Positions 4,969 to 6,931 of a DNA stretch of 6,931 nt are shown one piece after another. How positions within the stretch are numbered: position 1 is the stretch's first letter; each line of letters starts with the position of its first letter. The notes under the pieces are model-generated. The model was not told where the DNA came from. It did not search any database and saw only the letters and a list, made by a program, of their open reading frames with translations. A program made the translations under genes and the position numbers. Origin of the DNA: an uncultured Clostridia bacterium (GTDB lineage Bacteria > Bacillota > Clostridia > Christensenellales > Aristaeellaceae); contig CALVTV010000105.1 in NCBI GenBank assembly GCA_944363005.1, positions 1 to 6,931 of the forward strand, read 5' to 3'.

Positions 4969-6153
4969 TCAGGCAATCGCGTCCTGCCCGTTTTTCACAA
5001 AATCTTCGTACAACGGCGACATGCTGCGCAGCCGTTCAATGATGCCTTTGAGCGTGTCCACCACAAAATCCGCATCCGCCAAGGTCGTCTCCTCGCTGAT
5101 GCTCAGGCGCAGAGAGCCGTGCGCAATCTCATGCGGCAAGCCCAGCGCCAACAGCACATGGGACGGATCCAGCGACCCGCTGGTGCAGGCCGAACCGCTG
5201 GAAGCGCAAATGCCCTGCGCGTCCAACAGCATCAGCATGCCTTCACCTTCCACAAAGCGGAAGCAGAAATTGACATTGCCCGGCAAACGCTGCGTGCGAT
5301 GGCCATTGAGGCGGGCAAACGGAATTTCCTTTTCGATGCGCTCAATCAGATGATCGCGCACCACGATCTCCTTGGCCGCAATTTCCTGCATATGTGCCAT
5401 CGCATCCTCTGCTGCCGCGCCCATGCCGACGATGCCGGGCACATTGGTCGTCCCGCCGCGGCGCTTCTTCTCCTGCGCGCCGCCATCCATAAACGGCGCG
5501 ATTTTCACACCCTTGCGCACATAGAGCAGGCCGACACCCTTGGGGCCGTGGAACTTATGCCCGCTTGCGGAGAGCAAATCGATGTGCATGCGCTCGACAT
5601 CCAGCGGAATATGTGCAAACGCCTGCACAGCATCCGTGTGGAAGAGCACACCATGCGCATGCGCAATCTCGCCGATGCGTTCCAGCGGCTCAATCGTGCC
5701 CACTTCATTGTTGGCCGCCATGACGGAAATGAGCACCGTATCCGGGCGGATGGCCTTCTCAAGCGCCTCAAGATCCACGACGCCGTCCGGCGTCACCGGC
5801 ACGACCGTCACCTCATAGCCCTGCTTTTCCAGCGCCGAAGCGCTGTGCAAGATGGCGTGATGCTCAATGGCGGAGGTGATCAGGTGTTTGCCCTTGGCGG
5901 CATTGGCCGTCATCACGCCCTTGAGTGCCCAGTTATCGCTTTCCGTTCCGCCAGACGTGAAATAAATATCCCCGCTTTTGGCGCCGATCACGTCCGCCAC
6001 CTGCTTGCGCGCCTTTTCAACAGCGGCAGCTGCCGTTGCGGCAAAACTGTACGTGCCTGCGGGATTGGCAAACTGGTCCATCATATAAGGCCGCATCGCT
6101 TCAAACGCCGTCTCGCTCAGCCGCGTCGTAGCGGCATTGTCCATATAAATCAT
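4969..6153 (-). CDS. nifS: Cysteine desulfurase NifS/IscS, 394 aa
   Basis: This PLP-dependent enzyme takes sulfur from L-cysteine, forming alanine and an enzyme persulfide that is passed to the NifU scaffold. The N-terminus MIYMDNAATTRLS is typical. Visible active-site elements are the PLP-stacking His98 in EHHAIL, NNEVGTIEP (148-156), Asp174 and Gln177 in TDAVQAF, the PLP-binding Lys200 in SASGHKFHGPKG and the persulfide Cys323 in SSGSACTSG. The long Cys loop and overall length fit the group I IscS/NifS class rather than SufS. The start has GAGG 8 bases upstream. It is the middle gene of the operon, 32 bases after iscR and 19 before nifU. It may also serve tRNA thiolation, as IscS does in other bacteria, but no thiolase gene such as mnmA lies in the window. 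Confidence 0.97.
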   Translation of the reverse strand: MIYMDNAATTRLSETAFEAMRPYMMDQFANPAGTYSFAATAAAAVEKARKQVADVIGAKSGDIYFTSGGTESDNWALKGVMTANAAKGKHLITSAIEHHAILHSASALEKQGYEVTVVPVTPDGVVDLEALEKAIRPDTVLISVMAANNEVGTIEPLERIGEIAHAHGVLFHTDAVQAFAHIPLDVERMHIDLLSASGHKFHGPKGVGLLYVRKGVKIAPFMDGGAQEKKRRGGTTNVPGIVGMGAAAEDAMAHMQEIAAKEIVVRDHLIERIEKEIPFARLNGHRTQRLPGNVNFCFRFVEGEGMLMLLDAQGICASSGSACTSGSLDPSHVLLALGLPHEIAHGSLRLSISEETTLADADFVVDTLKGIIERLRSMSPLYEDFVKNGQDAIA

Positions 6154-6185
6154 TGAATGAGCCTCTTTTCCTCTGTTTTATGGAT

Positions 6186-6608
6186 TTATGTTCCTTCCGG
6201 ATCAGGCGCACTGGGAATCAGTTCATCCAGCGTCACATGATCGATTACGCCGTTGATTGCACCGTAGACCTTCTCCAGCACAAGGCGCGTTGAGCACTCG
6301 CTGGAACGGCCACACGGCACCGCGCGGTTGACGCATTCCGCAGGCGCCAGATCTCCTTCCGTTGCCCGAAGAATCATGCCGACGGTGATCTCATTCGCCG
6401 GACGCATCAGATGATATCCGCCTTGCGCACCGCGTACGCTGCGAAGCAAACCGGCCCGCGTGAGCACGCCGATGATCTGCTCCATATACTTCCCGGAAAT
6501 ATCCTGACGAAGTGCGATTTCCCGCACGCTGACGGGTGCCTGCGAGTCATGTTGCGCCAGATCAATCATGATCCGCAACGCATAGCGCCCCTTGGTGGAG
6601 ATCATCAT
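6186..6608 (-). CDS. iscR: Rrf2-family Fe-S regulator, IscR-like, 140 aa
   Basis: This is a transcriptional repressor of the Rrf2 family, whose IscR members bind an Fe-S cluster and adjust cluster-assembly genes to supply. Residues 3-17 (ISTKGRYALRIMIDL) and the winged helix about 26-70, with SGKYMEQIIGVL and GAQGGYHLMRP, are the family signature. The ligand region has C92, C99 and C105 (spacing C-x6-C-x5-C), which separates it from CymR-type cysteine regulators, which lack the cluster Cys. E. coli IscR has C-x5-C-x5-C plus His107; here position 107 is Thr. I chose the ATG at 6608 because GGAGG lies 8 bases upstream; the next ATG is the following codon. It heads the nifS-nifU operon and probably represses it from the palindrome over the -35 box. 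Length is slightly below the E. coli protein because the C-terminal extension is missing. Confidence 0.92.
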   Translation of the reverse strand: MMISTKGRYALRIMIDLAQHDSQAPVSVREIALRQDISGKYMEQIIGVLTRAGLLRSVRGAQGGYHLMRPANEITVGMILRATEGDLAPAECVNRAVPCGRSSECSTRLVLEKVYGAINGVIDHVTLDELIPSAPDPEGT

Positions 6609-6643
6609 TCCGCCTTCCTCCGTTCTCTGTTTCAACCGCGAAC

Positions 6644-6672
6644 AGTATAGCACTCATCTCCTACTACGTCAA
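6644..6672 (-). promoter_or_regulatory. Sigma-A promoter of the iscR-nifS-nifU operon
   Basis: On the minus strand TTGACG (6672-6667) and TATACT (6649-6644) are separated by exactly 17 bases, each one base off consensus. The leader is about 30 bases, with GGAGG before the iscR ATG. No second promoter is obvious in the short iscR-nifS or nifS-nifU gaps. Confidence 0.88.
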
Positions 6673-6677
6673 TAGGA
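6659..6677. promoter_or_regulatory. Candidate IscR operator over the -35 box
   Basis: TCCTA (6659-6663) and TAGGA (6673-6677) are exact inverted arms with a 9-base spacer, centred on the -35 hexamer of the iscR promoter. Rrf2 proteins bind palindromes of about this size, and one here would block RNA polymerase. The assignment to IscR rests on position and symmetry. Confidence 0.55.
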
Positions 6678-6767
6678 TTACAGTGATTTTCCGGCAAACC
6701 AATTTCATGCCGTGGCAGCGCTGTAACCGCCAAGCACCTTTGTCCTGGCACAGGATAACAAAAAAGG

Positions 6768-6791
6768 ATGCGTCCTATTCATCCTTTTCAT
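6768..6791 (-). terminator. Rho-independent terminator for the minus-strand gene at the right edge
   Basis: On the minus strand AAAAGGATG, a short loop, then CATCCTTTT form a perfect nine-pair stem that runs directly into a T tract. The stem also carries a short T run on the plus strand, but no plus-strand gene ends here. It separates the upstream minus-strand gene from the iscR promoter. Confidence 0.8.
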
Positions 6792-6846
6792 TGACCGCGC
6801 AACAAAACATAGCCTTTTCTCAAGGAGCGCAACGTGTCCCAGGCAG

Positions 6847-6930
6847 TCACCTTCCGCCCGGCTCGTGCCTGCCAATGCCCGATGTATCCTGCGGTGTGCT
6901 TTCCATGATTTTATGAAAAACGCGCAAGGT
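6847..6930 (-). CDS. C-terminal tail of an unidentified minus-strand protein (5' end outside the window)
   Basis: One minus-strand frame is open from the right edge to a TGA at 6849-6847. It gives 27 residues ending GIGRHEPGGR, preceded by LRVFHKIMESTPQDTS. The terminator about 55 bases downstream, in the same orientation, supports a minus-strand gene or RNA ending here. The fragment is too short to identify. Another minus-strand frame is open for longer but runs through the terminator and has poor composition. An RNA gene upstream of the terminator cannot be excluded. Confidence 0.4.
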   Translation of the reverse strand, partial: TLRVFHKIMESTPQDTSGIGRHEPGGR

Positions 6931-6931
6931 A

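Noticed and set aside
4948..6156. Long plus-strand open frame (about 400 codons) opposite nifS
   Set aside because: It is the antisense shadow of a clear cysteine desulfurase gene. Its translation is rich in His, Arg and Ala with no family features, and no ribosome site precedes it.
6683..6916. Plus-strand 77-codon open frame right of the iscR promoter
   Set aside because: It starts inside the iscR upstream region without a ribosome site, spans a terminator hairpin, and has a random-looking composition.
6800..6931. RNase P, tmRNA or 6S RNA end before the right-edge terminator
   Set aside because: I looked for conserved cores of these RNAs on the minus strand and recognised none, so no RNA family is claimed.

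Overview
The window looks like a chromosomal segment of a moderately GC-rich Firmicute, most likely in the Clostridia. The evidence is a VanW-domain exported protein, an M18 aminopeptidase, strong GGAGG-type ribosome sites with frequent GTG starts, sigma-A-like promoters, Rho-independent terminators and an iscR-nifS-nifU cluster of Gram-positive type. I see no rRNA, tRNA, CRISPR array, transposase or integrase, and no sign of a mobile island.

Layout. At the left edge is the proline-rich C-terminal tail of a plus-strand protein (1-198). It ends tail-to-tail with, and overlaps, an unrecognised minus-strand gene (146-634). That gene is divergent from a plus-strand secreted SH3-SH3-VanW protein (738-1811). 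The divergent spacer carries a good sigma-A promoter with a perfect 6+6 palindrome abutting its -35 box. A bidirectional terminator (about 1831-1892) separates the VanW gene from a convergent minus-strand M18 aminopeptidase (1990-3381). The aminopeptidase has its own extended -10 promoter. Divergent from it, after a spacer of about 280 bases, is a plus-strand XRE/S24 (LexA/CI-like) regulator (3663-4385). Its protease dyad looks degraded. A second bidirectional terminator (4396-4431) closes this gene.

The right half is a minus-strand operon transcribed from about 6640 towards 4515: an IscR-like Rrf2 regulator (6186-6608), the cysteine desulfurase NifS/IscS (4969-6153) and the scaffold NifU/IscU (4515-4949). 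NifS moves sulfur from cysteine to the scaffold, where [Fe-S] clusters are built. The IscR-like regulator probably senses cluster supply. A textbook promoter with a palindrome over its -35 box suggests autoregulation. At the right edge is the probable C-terminal tail of another minus-strand gene (6847-6930), followed by its terminator (about 6768-6791).

Most of the window is housekeeping. The best candidates for something less ordinary are the apparently non-cleavable S24 regulator, the unrecognised Cys/Trp/Pro-tailed protein sharing a control region with the VanW gene, and the overlapping gene ends at the left edge.
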